Shown here in pieces: positions 26,910-35,697 of a stretch of DNA of 64,000 nucleotides. The translations under genes and the position numbers were made by a program. The first letter of the stretch is position 1. The number at the start of each line of letters is the position of its first letter. The DNA is from Bacillota bacterium (GTDB lineage Bacteria > Bacillota_A > Clostridia > Lachnospirales > Lachnospiraceae): assembly GCA_023407175.1 (NCBI GenBank), contig JAEYMU010000031.1:1-64000 (forward strand), read 5' to 3'. The notes below the pieces were generated by a model. It was not told where the DNA came from. It made no database searches and saw only the letters and a program-made list of their open reading frames with translations.

Positions 26910-26921
26910 GAAATCGGTTTC
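26910..26921. promoter_or_regulatory. LacI-like operator before the acyl-CoA ligase
   Basis: GAAATCGGTTTC differs from the perfect palindrome GAAACCGGTTTC at one base. It lies 18 bases upstream of the ligase start codon, where a repressor would block the operon. Similar sites are at 27100 and 28603, around the lacI gene. Confidence 0.55.
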
Positions 26922-27099
26922 GTTTATTACAATCCCATATTAGATCATAAATATGCTCTTGTCAATTGTGCATTATGCTATATATTTTATAATAATTTCA
27001 TTAATAATGCACATATTTTATAATTATTATTGATTTTTACTCCATTTAGGCTTATATTATATCTTATCAGTAATATATTCTCCGGTTATATGTAAGTTA

Positions 27100-27111
27100 G
27101 AAATCGGTTCT
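27100..27111. promoter_or_regulatory. Second LacI-like site in the divergent gap
   Basis: GAAATCGGTTCT matches the first site in 10 of 12 positions. It stands in the 608-base non-coding gap (26893-27500) between the ligase and lacI, which is otherwise very A+T-rich and shows no other signal I can support. Confidence 0.4.
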
Positions 27112-27500
27112 TCCCCATTTTATAAAGAACCATTGTATTTATGCACAATTTATCCTTTATTATATTGGATTATTTATGCTTTTACCACAATTATATTGAG
27201 ATTTGGAAAAATATTTCATCATGCTTTTTATATTCACTATTATAATATTAAGAAATATTTCTTTACTCATATAAATTCTTTTTGAATGCATTTAAGGAAA
27301 CATTTCCGTCATCCTATAAGTTTAATTTAAAAATCAATTAACTATTCGTCATATTCCGAGGGAACATTCTATGCATTTACCAAGTTTTGTGCTATAATCA
27401 TATAAATTAGTATAAATTTGTTAACAGCTTCATTCACAACCGTCATGATTGTTCTAATTGCAACTGTAACTGATAAAAATATTACAGAGGGGAAATAGAT

Positions 27501-28538
27501 GTGAAAGCAAATAAATATACCATTTCAGATGTTGCTAAAATGCTTGGAGTTTCCAGATCAGCCGTATCAAAAGCAATGAACAACGCTCCCGGCGTCAGTC
27601 CCGAGGTCCGAAAAAAAATCCTGGATTTTATTGAAGAAATCGGATATAAGCCAAATACTTTGGCAAGAGGCTTAAGCAAGGGGAAAATTAATATTGTTAC
27701 TTTGATCTTAGGCGATGTAAGAAATCCATTTTATTCCGATCTGGCATTTTATATTCAAAAAATTTTGAATGAAAACGGATATATGGTAATGGTATTTAAC
27801 AGCGAGTACAAGGAGCAGAAAGAAATAGAATTTATAAAGATGACCGAGCAGTTTAATTTTGCCGGATTGATTTTAATTACGGCGCAATCAAACGACCTGA
27901 AGCTCGCGCTGGAAAAAGTAAACGTACCTGTAGTTTTAGTAAACCGCAGCTTTGAGGACTACCAGGGCGATGCCGTTTTTTTGGATAATTTTAAAGCCGG
28001 CTACATTGCCACCATGCATTTAATGGAATTAGGGCACAGAAGAATCGGCTTTATCGGCGGACAGATAGCCTCCTCCTCCATCGAGCACCGGATAAATGGT
28101 TACAAGCAGGTATTAAGAAATTATCATCTTCCCATTCTGGATGAGGATACCATCCTTGGCGAATTAGGCTTTGAGACAGGCTTTGAAATAGCCGAGGAAA
28201 TAATAAAGGATATTGAAAACAGACCGAGCGCCTTTGTCATCGGAAATGATATGACTGCATTAGGCTTTATGGATTGCTGTAAGCAGCGTGGCGTCAAAAT
28301 TCCGCAGGTCTTTTCCATCATAAGCTTCGACGATATTATGTTTTCCTCAATGAAGGATATCGAGCTGACCACCGTGAGCCAGCACGTTAAGGAAATGAGC
28401 GAAAATACTGCCAGGCTCATGCTCCGAAGATTGCAGGAACCGCATGCCACATCGGAAAGACTGATCATCGATCCAACCTTAATTCTTCGCAGCTCCACAG
28501 AAGAATACAACCAGAACCGCCTGAAGGATTATTCCTAA
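27501..28538 (+). CDS. LacI family transcriptional regulator
   Basis: The 345-residue product has the LacI helix-turn-helix (YTISDVAKMLGVSRSAVSKAM, residues 6-26, and the hinge helix ending in NTLARGLSKGK) and a periplasmic-binding-protein-like sugar-sensing domain (IGNDMTALGF near 248, SIISFDDI near 273). The GTG start at 27501 has AGAGGGG 8 bases before it. It is divergent from the acyl-CoA operon and upstream of the CdaR-glycerate kinase genes; operator-like sites lie on both sides. Confidence 0.92.
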   Translation: MKANKYTISDVAKMLGVSRSAVSKAMNNAPGVSPEVRKKILDFIEEIGYKPNTLARGLSKGKINIVTLILGDVRNPFYSDLAFYIQKILNENGYMVMVFNSEYKEQKEIEFIKMTEQFNFAGLILITAQSNDLKLALEKVNVPVVLVNRSFEDYQGDAVFLDNFKAGYIATMHLMELGHRRIGFIGGQIASSSIEHRINGYKQVLRNYHLPILDEDTILGELGFETGFEIAEEIIKDIENRPSAFVIGNDMTALGFMDCCKQRGVKIPQVFSIISFDDIMFSSMKDIELTTVSQHVKEMSENTARLMLRRLQEPHATSERLIIDPTLILRSSTEEYNQNRLKDYS

Positions 28539-28551
28539 ACCAGTCACCTGC

Positions 28552-28592
28552 ACCGCAGCATTACTTGCAAAGTGATGTTGCGGTATTTTTTT
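28552..28592 (+). terminator. Terminator of the lacI gene
   Basis: Fifteen-base arms (28552-28566 and 28570-28584), containing two non-Watson-Crick positions, close on a 3-base loop and are followed by ATTTTTTT. It starts 14 bases after the lacI stop. Confidence 0.85.
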
Positions 28593-28602
28593 ATCAAGCA
28601 AA

Positions 28603-28614
28603 GAAACCGGTTTA
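28603..28614. promoter_or_regulatory. Third LacI-like operator, upstream of the CdaR gene
   Basis: GAAACCGGTTTA has a perfect 10-base AAACCGGTTT core. It lies directly after the lacI terminator in the 379-base gap before the CdaR gene, so the same LacI protein may also control that cluster. The gap is A+T-rich, and I see no clear -35/-10 pair in it. Confidence 0.5.
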
Positions 28615-28917
28615 TTATATTTTTGTTAATTGCAAGAAAATATTTCCATTATTAATATTCAGTATTTATAAGTTTGGCACAATCTTTTAGCACTATTTAT
28701 AAAAATAATAAAATATCCAAAATATAATTATTAAAAATACAGCAAGACTATGTTATAATATAGTCATATTGACCAATGATCCGATAAATATAAAGGATTA
28801 TTTATACATCATGTTCTTGGAAGGGTGCAAAAACGCAAGAACGTTTCTTACAACATCATCAACAAATTAGCGAAATGCATTTCCGCGAACAGGAAATGTA
28901 CTTTGGGGGGAATTATT

Positions 28918-30102
28918 ATGGTGCTATCTAAAGCAAAAATGCAAAAGATCGTAGAGGAGCTGCGCGGCTCCATTGATAAGGATATTAATATCATGGATAA
29001 GAACGGCGAGATAATTGCAAGTACTGATCCTACCAGATTAGGAAGCCTGCATCAGGGCGCGCTGAAGATAATCAATCAGAACATGAATGAATTACTGATT
29101 GAGGATGAAACAAATTTTAAAGGAGCAAAGCACGGAATAAATCTCCCCATTTTTATTAATGATGAGATTGTTGGCGTAGTGGGGATTACAGGAAAGCTGG
29201 GTGAGGTAGAGCCCTTCGGAAAAATCATAAAGAAAATGACCGAGATTATGATTACAGAAGATTATCTCAAAGATCAAAAGCAGCTCATTGAAAACACTAA
29301 AAATAACTTTGTATACGTCTGGCTTTTTGAAACAAAGCATGACAAGGAGGAAGAGATCGATAATTTCATACAAAGCGGACGTCTTCTCAAGATTGACGTT
29401 TTATTGAATCGGTCTGCCGTCGTTCTTAATATATACGATCTGAATGAAAAGAATAAAACAGAGGTCGAAACACAAGTATTAAACAATCGTATCATCAAGC
29501 ATCTGAAAAAGCTTTTGGAGGATGACGAACAAAATATCGTAGTCCAGATCGGTGCCCGGATTATCATTTTACTCCATACGGATTCAATTGCTGCCGCTTT
29601 GGGCAAAATGAATATGATCAAGCAATATATCGAAAATTACTTTTATGTAAAAATAGCGGGCGGTATTGGGTCTGTGGGAATAAAGCCCTCCGAGATCAAG
29701 AGATCCTACAAAGAAGCAGAGCTGTCCTGTGATATCATGATGAATATTAAGGATATGGGCATCCGGGCATATGGTGATATGGATCTGGAGCTGCTCATCC
29801 AGTCAATTCCGGATCAAAATAAATTCTCTTATTTTAAAAGAATATTCCGCAAATGCCACGAAAAGGAACTGGCAAACTATTTGCTGCTGCTTCGGGTATT
29901 CTATGAAAACGACGGTTCAATCAGCAAGACGGCCGTCCAGCTTTATCTCCACAAGAACACCGTTCAATACCGCCTTTTGAAGCTGAAGGAGCTTACAGGC
30001 TATGATCCCAGGGTTATCAAGGAATTGATCGTGCTGTATATTGCCTTACTAATCTACGAGGAAAACAAAGAAATATTAACCTGCGAAACCCCCTCCCTAT
30101 AG
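28918..30102 (+). CDS. CdaR-type sugar-diacid regulator with PucR helix-turn-helix
   Basis: The product is 394 residues from the ATG at 28918, which follows GGGGGG by 7 bases; the frame upstream has no ribosome site. The N-terminal 130 residues match the putative sugar diacid recognition domain (IVEELRGSIDKDINIMDKNG, GVVGITG). The C-terminus has the CdaR/PucR helix-turn-helix TAVQLYLHKNTVQYRLLKLK (about 345-364). In E. coli CdaR activates glucarate, galactarate and glycerate use, which fits the glycerate kinase gene that follows. Confidence 0.9.
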   Translation: MVLSKAKMQKIVEELRGSIDKDINIMDKNGEIIASTDPTRLGSLHQGALKIINQNMNELLIEDETNFKGAKHGINLPIFINDEIVGVVGITGKLGEVEPFGKIIKKMTEIMITEDYLKDQKQLIENTKNNFVYVWLFETKHDKEEEIDNFIQSGRLLKIDVLLNRSAVVLNIYDLNEKNKTEVETQVLNNRIIKHLKKLLEDDEQNIVVQIGARIIILLHTDSIAAALGKMNMIKQYIENYFYVKIAGGIGSVGIKPSEIKRSYKEAELSCDIMMNIKDMGIRAYGDMDLELLIQSIPDQNKFSYFKRIFRKCHEKELANYLLLLRVFYENDGSISKTAVQLYLHKNTVQYRLLKLKELTGYDPRVIKELIVLYIALLIYEENKEILTCETPSL

Positions 30103-30309
30103 CTTTCAAAGCATAATCGCTGTCCACCGTACCAAAAATACAGCCTTATTAAACAATCTTTTTTAATTTTGTTTGTTCTCTGTAACATTGAAAAGATCAC
30201 CCTTCCCTAATATAATAAAGTCATGGATTTGTTAGTTATGCATAATCTATCTCCTGAATATCATGATTATTTGTACTTTATATCCAAAATAATTAAGGAG
30301 GATAAATGA

Positions 30310-31491
30310 TTGAATATATTAATCGCGTCAGATTCATATAAAGGAAGCCTCAGCACAATGGAAGTAGCCGACAAAATAAGCCAAGGCATCCTTAATGTTA
30401 TTGACAATGTGAATCTCATGCAAATAGCTGTAGCGGACGGAGGAGAAGGCACTGTTGATGCTATGGTAAATTGTCTGGGAGGGCATTTGGAATTCTGTGA
30501 TGTTGCCGGCCCCATGGGAAGTACGATACACGCCAAATATGGTATTTTAAATGACGCAGTAGCAGTAATCGAAATGGCCGCAGCATCCGGACTTACTCTT
30601 CTAAAAGAGGAGGATCGCGATGTATTAAAGACTACCACTTACGGGACCGGACAGCTGATTAAGGCCGCATTGGATAAGGGCTGTAAAAAGATATATATCG
30701 GGATCGGCGGTTCTGCAACAAATGATGGCGGCATAGGTATGGCCCAGGCGCTCGGAGGACATTTCAGAGATCGCGAGAACAGGGAAGTACCCTTTGGCGG
30801 CGGGGCATTAAAGCTAATTCACAGTATTGATTTAAGCGGTCTGGACAGTAGACTTAAGGACACAGAGCTGGTCGTAATGTCGGATGTTTCAAACCCTCTG
30901 TGCGGGCCCACGGGAGCAGCCGCAATTTACGGTCCCCAAAAGGGAGCCTCGGAAGAGCAAATACAAATATTGGACGAAGGCCTGATGAACCTTGCTTGTG
31001 TTATCAAGCGGGATTTAAACCTGGATATCATAACAATGGAAGGCGGCGGAGCTGCAGGGGGATTAGGTATGGGGCTTGTAGCATTTACCGGTGCAAAACT
31101 GGTGTCCGGAATTGAAGCTGTATTGCAGGCGGCTGACTTTGACGAAAAGCTGAAATGGGCTGATCTGGTCATTACCGGCGAAGGAAGAATCGACGGGCAA
31201 TCAATTAACGGAAAAGTCCCTACGGGCATTGCCAAGCGCGCTTCGGCTTACGGTGTCCCGGTTATTGCAATCGTCGGCAGCATAGGCATCAACGCCGAAG
31301 TGGTTTATCAATATTATATTGAAACCATGGAAAGCTGTGTGAGCGCTCCCTGCACCATCGAGGATGCCATCACCAATACAGAGACAAACCTCGTTAATGC
31401 TACGGAACGTATCATGAGATCAATTGTTTTAGGAATGAAATTGAATCAAAGAATATATGACAGTGAACAGTCGAATAAAAATATGACATGA
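30310..31491 (+). CDS. Glycerate 2-kinase (GarK/GlxK family)
   Basis: The 393-residue product matches the GarK/GlxK glycerate kinase family: ASDSYKGSLSTMEVAD at the start, ADGGEGTVDAM near 41, GGSATNDGGIGMAQALGG near 133 and TGEGRIDGQS near 292. It phosphorylates D-glycerate to 2-phosphoglycerate. The start codon is a TTG at 30310 with AAGGAGG 8 bases before it; the nearby ATG opens only a short frame. It is the first structural gene after the CdaR regulator, and its end overlaps the frame of the next gene region by 4 bases. Confidence 0.9.
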   Translation: MNILIASDSYKGSLSTMEVADKISQGILNVIDNVNLMQIAVADGGEGTVDAMVNCLGGHLEFCDVAGPMGSTIHAKYGILNDAVAVIEMAAASGLTLLKEEDRDVLKTTTYGTGQLIKAALDKGCKKIYIGIGGSATNDGGIGMAQALGGHFRDRENREVPFGGGALKLIHSIDLSGLDSRLKDTELVVMSDVSNPLCGPTGAAAIYGPQKGASEEQIQILDEGLMNLACVIKRDLNLDIITMEGGGAAGGLGMGLVAFTGAKLVSGIEAVLQAADFDEKLKWADLVITGEGRIDGQSINGKVPTGIAKRASAYGVPVIAIVGSIGINAEVVYQYYIETMESCVSAPCTIEDAITNTETNLVNATERIMRSIVLGMKLNQRIYDSEQSNKNMT

Positions 31492-31505
31492 AAGGAGCAT
31501 TTGAC

Positions 31506-32264
31506 ATGCTGTTAAGCTTATATGGTAAAAAAGCTATTGTTACAGGAGGCGGAAGCGGATTGTGCAAAGGGATTGCCCAGGCATTGCATGATTCCGGAGC
31601 AGAGGTTGTATTGGTCAGCCATACTCCAGATACTTATGATACGGCAAAGGAGATGGAAAAGGAAGGCGAACGGGTTCATGCCGTTGTAGGTGATCTTTCA
31701 ACAAAATCCGAGCTTGACAGAATATACGAGGAGTGTATTCAGAAATTAGGGGGCAGGCTGGATATTCTGGTGAATGGAGCCGGCATCCAATTCAGAAGCC
31801 CGGCAGTAGATTTTCCAGAGGAAGAATGGCACAAGGTAATCCGTGTAAACCTGGATGCGGTATTTTTTATGTCACAGAATGCCGGAAGAACCATGCTGAA
31901 ACAAAAATACGGCAAGATAATCAACATAGCTTCTATGACTTCCTTTATCGGAAGCGAGCTTATTCCGGCCTATACGGCATCAAAGGCAGGGGTAGCCCAG
32001 TTGACAAAGGCATTGTCTAACGAATGGGCGAAGGAAGGCATCAACGTCAATGCAATTGCTCCGGGCTATATGGCTACCGCACTGACTGCATCCATCAAGG
32101 AAAAGAATCCCGCACAATACGAGGATATCAACAGGCGGATTCCTATGGGCAGATGGGGAACCGCAGAAGATTTACAGGGAATATCCGTTTTTCTGGCATC
32201 TGATGCTTCTTCCTATATATCCGGTGCGATTATTCCCGTAGATGGTGGTATGTTAGGAAAATAA
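31506..32264 (+). CDS. KduD-like short-chain dehydrogenase
   Basis: The product is 252 residues from the ATG at 31506, preceded by AAGGAG; an earlier in-frame ATG at 31488 has no ribosome site. The cofactor motif TGGGSGLCKG lies near 15, NGAG near 91, and catalytic S, Y and K in IASMTSFIGSELIPAYTASK. IPMGRWGTAEDL near the end matches the KduD (2-dehydro-3-deoxygluconate 5-dehydrogenase) group. It probably oxidises a hydroxy acid that feeds the glycerate kinase route. Confidence 0.8.
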   Translation: MLLSLYGKKAIVTGGGSGLCKGIAQALHDSGAEVVLVSHTPDTYDTAKEMEKEGERVHAVVGDLSTKSELDRIYEECIQKLGGRLDILVNGAGIQFRSPAVDFPEEEWHKVIRVNLDAVFFMSQNAGRTMLKQKYGKIINIASMTSFIGSELIPAYTASKAGVAQLTKALSNEWAKEGINVNAIAPGYMATALTASIKEKNPAQYEDINRRIPMGRWGTAEDLQGISVFLASDASSYISGAIIPVDGGMLGK

Positions 32265-32283
32265 ATTAAGAGGAGGTATGTTT

Positions 32284-33153
32284 GTGAATACGCTTTTACA
32301 ATCAATTGTAAACGGATTAATGGTGGGCGGCATCTACGCGATGATCGGCATGAGTTTGAACATCATTTTTGGAGTTATGAAGATCGTTAACTTCTGTCAG
32401 GGTGAAATACTTATGCTAAGTATGTACGTCTCCTTTGTACTGTATGATAAGGGAGGATTGGATCCGTTTATTGCGATACCGATCGTGGCAATCGTAATGT
32501 TTATATTCGGTGCACTGATACAGATGGTATTGATTACAAGATCGATGAACGCATCCAATGATTCCAATGTTTTGTTTTTAACCGTAGGACTCGGTATTTT
32601 ATTTTCAAATTCGGCGTTATTATTCTTTAAATCGGATTACCGCACTACGAAGAGTCTTTTTACAGATAAGGTTCTACATTTTGGAGATATTAACATTAGC
32701 TTACCTAAGCTTGTGAGCTTTTTAATCGTATTAGTCATCACCGGATTACTTTTTGCCTTGCTGAAATATACCAGAATAGGCAAGCAAATACGGGCTACGT
32801 CCCAGAATCAAATCGGTGCACAGGTATCAGGAATAAAAACCAAATCCGTTTATGCTGTTACTTATGGTTTGGGTGCTGCCATTGCAGGCATCACAGGTGC
32901 CTGCCTCATGTCCTTCTATTATGTATATCCAACGGTAGGAAATATATATGGTACCCGCTCCTTTATTGTTGTAACAATGGGAGGCTTAGGCAGCGTTCTG
33001 GGAGCCTTTTTCGGAGGAATTGTTTTAGGACTGCTGGAAACGATAAGCGCCATGGTTGTCGGCTCCTCTCTAAAGGATACGGTTGTATTCCTGGCATTTA
33101 TTATCATTCTTGTTGTTAAACAAAATCTTACTTTAAGAAAGCAAAGGGGGTAG
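32284..33153 (+). CDS. Liv-type ABC transporter permease (LivH-like)
   Basis: The product is 289 residues from the GTG at 32284, which has AGGAGG 7 bases upstream; the ATG at 32278 is too close to that site. It opens with the LivH pattern NGLMVGGIYAMIGMSLNIIF and has about eight helices, with GLGAAIAGITGACLMS near 195 as the family signature. It forms one half of the importer channel with the next gene. Position after glycerate kinase and a dehydrogenase suggests a hydroxy-acid rather than a branched amino-acid cargo. Confidence 0.85.
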   Translation: MNTLLQSIVNGLMVGGIYAMIGMSLNIIFGVMKIVNFCQGEILMLSMYVSFVLYDKGGLDPFIAIPIVAIVMFIFGALIQMVLITRSMNASNDSNVLFLTVGLGILFSNSALLFFKSDYRTTKSLFTDKVLHFGDINISLPKLVSFLIVLVITGLLFALLKYTRIGKQIRATSQNQIGAQVSGIKTKSVYAVTYGLGAAIAGITGACLMSFYYVYPTVGNIYGTRSFIVVTMGGLGSVLGAFFGGIVLGLLETISAMVVGSSLKDTVVFLAFIIILVVKQNLTLRKQRG

Positions 33154-33158
33154 AAGCC

Positions 33159-34175
33159 GTGGGAAAGAAAATCAGTATACGTCATATTTTAATATTTATC
33201 CTTCTCCTTATGGCCTGCTGCATTCCGTTGGTAATTAAAACACCATATTTACTGTCCATATGTATCACAACCTTTTTTATAGGCTCCTGCTCCTTATCCT
33301 GGAGCATATTGGGCGGCCTGACCGGACAGACCTCACTTGGACATGCGGCATTCATGGCACTCGGAGCATATATTTCAACACTGTTACTGCTTTACGGCAA
33401 TGTATCTCCCTGGCTCAGCATGATCATTGTATTTTTTCTGGTCGGAGCAATCGCGGCGCTATTGCTGTCTCCCTGCTTTGTACTTCGGGGGCCGTACTTT
33501 TCACTGGTAACCATTGCTTTTGGAGAAGCCTTTCGTAACCTGTTCCTCAACTGGAAATTTGCCGGACAGGGACAGGGCCTGACCTTACCCTATGGCGAGA
33601 GCTCCTTTGCTCTTATCCGCTTCACTTCAAAAGTACCTTATTATTATATTGCCTTCGCCATGCTGGTGGTGTTCTACATTGTATTAAGAAAAATAGATGT
33701 TTCCAAGCTGGGTTATGCACTGAAAACAATACGTGAGGATGAGGACACGGCAAATGCAATCGGTATCAATCCATTAAGATACAAAGCGGTAGCCACTTTC
33801 ATAAGTGCCGGTATGATTGCTGTCAGCGGCGTATTCTATGCCTGCTACATACGTTACATCAATCCCGACATTTTATTAAGCAGTGCATCTGTCCAATATG
33901 TAATGCCGGTAATCATCGGTGGAATCGGCAGTGTAACCGGTCCGTTGATCGGAGCTGTGATACTTACCCCCTTATCAGAATATCTGAATGCCGCCTTGAG
34001 TCAGATTGCTTCGGGAGTCAATCTGGTTGTTTATGCACTTATTATTATTCTCGTTATTTTGTATCAGCCTTCCGGCATAATGGGGTGGTTCACTCATAGC
34101 AAGATAAGACGAAAGATAAATCGCTTTCTGGATAAGGTTGACGGAAAAAACAAATTAGACGGTGAGGTGAAATAA
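33159..34175 (+). CDS. Liv-type ABC transporter permease (LivM-like)
   Basis: The 338-residue product starts at a GTG, with AAAGGGGG overlapping the previous stop codon. LivM features are GLTGQTSLGHAAFMALGAY (about 48-66), the docking loop IREDEDTANAIGINPLRYK (about 190-208) and eight to nine helices. It pairs with the LivH-like permease. Confidence 0.88.
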   Translation: MGKKISIRHILIFILLLMACCIPLVIKTPYLLSICITTFFIGSCSLSWSILGGLTGQTSLGHAAFMALGAYISTLLLLYGNVSPWLSMIIVFFLVGAIAALLLSPCFVLRGPYFSLVTIAFGEAFRNLFLNWKFAGQGQGLTLPYGESSFALIRFTSKVPYYYIAFAMLVVFYIVLRKIDVSKLGYALKTIREDEDTANAIGINPLRYKAVATFISAGMIAVSGVFYACYIRYINPDILLSSASVQYVMPVIIGGIGSVTGPLIGAVILTPLSEYLNAALSQIASGVNLVVYALIIILVILYQPSGIMGWFTHSKIRRKINRFLDKVDGKNKLDGEVK

Positions 34176-34906
34176 TGGAAGACATTCTTCAGGTACAGAA
34201 TTTATCAAAGAATTTCAGAGGATTAAAAGCTGTGCACGATGTAAGCTTTACTGCCGAAAAGGGCTGCATTACCGGCGTGATAGGTTCCAACGGTGCCGGT
34301 AAGACAACCTGCTTTAACATGATCAGCGGTTTTCTCGTCCCTTCCGGCGGAAAAGTAATATATAACGGCAAGGATATTACCGGCATGAAGCCCTATAATT
34401 ATACATCCCTGGGAATTGCACGGACATTCCAAATTATGAAACCCCTGGCCAATATGACCTTGCTGGATAACGTAGTATCAGGTGTCCTGTTCGGAAGAAG
34501 AAAAATCGCAAACTCTAAGGATGCAAGGGAGTGCGCCCTTGAAATACTTGAGTTCACCGGAATGTATGACAAAAAGGATCTATATCCCAAAGAAATAGGA
34601 ACTCCTTATAAAAAGCGCCTGGAATTAGCAAGAGCCTTGGCAACCAATCCACAATTACTATTACTTGATGAGGTTATGGCGGGGCTGAATCCCACCGAGA
34701 CAGACGAGGCAGTCGCACTGATTCAGAAGATAAATGAAAATGGTACCACCGTTTTGCTGATTGAGCATGTAATGAGAGCTGTAGCAAATCTATGCAAAAA
34801 GGTAGTGGTTATGCACCATGGAGAGAAAATTACGGAGGGTACACCCCAACAGGTTATGAATGATCCCTATGTAATCGAGATTTATCTTGGCAAGGAGGAA
34901 CACTGA
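34175..34906 (+). CDS. Liv-type ABC transporter ATPase (LivG-like)
   Basis: The 243-residue product has Walker A GSNGAGKTT near 38, signature-region PYKKRLELARAL near 149, Walker B LLLLDEVMAGLNP near 163 and switch IEHVMRAV. Here the usual LSGGQ-type signature is replaced by GTPYKKR, as is common in LivG-like proteins. Its start codon overlaps the stop of the LivM-like gene (TAATG). Confidence 0.9.
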   Translation: MEDILQVQNLSKNFRGLKAVHDVSFTAEKGCITGVIGSNGAGKTTCFNMISGFLVPSGGKVIYNGKDITGMKPYNYTSLGIARTFQIMKPLANMTLLDNVVSGVLFGRRKIANSKDARECALEILEFTGMYDKKDLYPKEIGTPYKKRLELARALATNPQLLLLDEVMAGLNPTETDEAVALIQKINENGTTVLLIEHVMRAVANLCKKVVVMHHGEKITEGTPQQVMNDPYVIEIYLGKEEH

Positions 34907-34907
34907 T

Positions 34908-35627
34908 ATGGCAGAAAAATATTTTCAGGTTGACAAGATAAATGTTAGCTACGGCGATGTACAGGTAATATGGGATCTAAGCTTTTCTGCCGACAAAGGA
35001 GAAATCATCGCTCTCGTTGGAAGCAACGGCGCCGGAAAAAGCACAAGCGTAAAAACCTGCAGCGGGTTGGTCAAGCTCACCAGCGGTTCTATCCGTTTTA
35101 ACGGAAATGAGCTTGCCGGCAAGGATTGCAGACAGTTTATCGACCATGGAATTATTCTGGTTCCCGAAGGAAGACAGCTTTTTCCCAATATGACGGTATA
35201 TGAAAATCTTGAAATGGGAATCGTAAGCAAGGAAGCGAGAATGAAAAAACAAGAATCACTGGAGAAAATTTATACCTGGTTCCCTAAATTGAAAGAAAGA
35301 AAAAACCAGCTTGCCGGTACATTAAGCGGCGGCGAGCAGCAGATGGTTGCATTCTCAAGGGGAATGATGGGACTTCCCAAATTATTGATGATGGATGAGC
35401 CTTCCTTGGGACTTGCACCGAATATAGTAGATAATATTTTTTCAATAGCTCAAAAAATCGCCGCCGAAAGCGGTCTGACAATTGTATTGGTGGAGCAGGA
35501 CGTAAGAAAAGCCCTGCGTATTGCAAACAAGGGATATGTCATAGAAAACGGCATCATTAATATCTCCGGATCAGCGGAGGAGCTTCTGAATAATAACGAT
35601 GTAAAAAAGGCATATCTCGGATTCTAA
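34908..35627 (+). CDS. Liv-type ABC transporter ATPase (LivF-like)
   Basis: The product is 239 residues from the ATG at 34908 after GGAGGAACACTGAT. Walker A is GSNGAGKSTS near 39, signature LSGGEQQMVAFSRG near 137, Walker B LLMMDEPSLGLAP near 157. It completes the importer with the LivG-like ATPase. The two genes are separated by one base. Confidence 0.92.
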   Translation: MAEKYFQVDKINVSYGDVQVIWDLSFSADKGEIIALVGSNGAGKSTSVKTCSGLVKLTSGSIRFNGNELAGKDCRQFIDHGIILVPEGRQLFPNMTVYENLEMGIVSKEARMKKQESLEKIYTWFPKLKERKNQLAGTLSGGEQQMVAFSRGMMGLPKLLMMDEPSLGLAPNIVDNIFSIAQKIAAESGLTIVLVEQDVRKALRIANKGYVIENGIINISGSAEELLNNNDVKKAYLGF

Positions 35628-35697
35628 CGTATTTATGGGTCATTAAGAATATTATTGCCCAGAAAATAAATCAAACAATATATGAGGAGGTATTATT

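Noticed and set aside
28674..28692. Sigma-54-like TTGGCAC motif upstream of the CdaR gene
   Set aside because: The GG to GC distance is 12 rather than 10 bases, and no sigma-54 activator gene is nearby.
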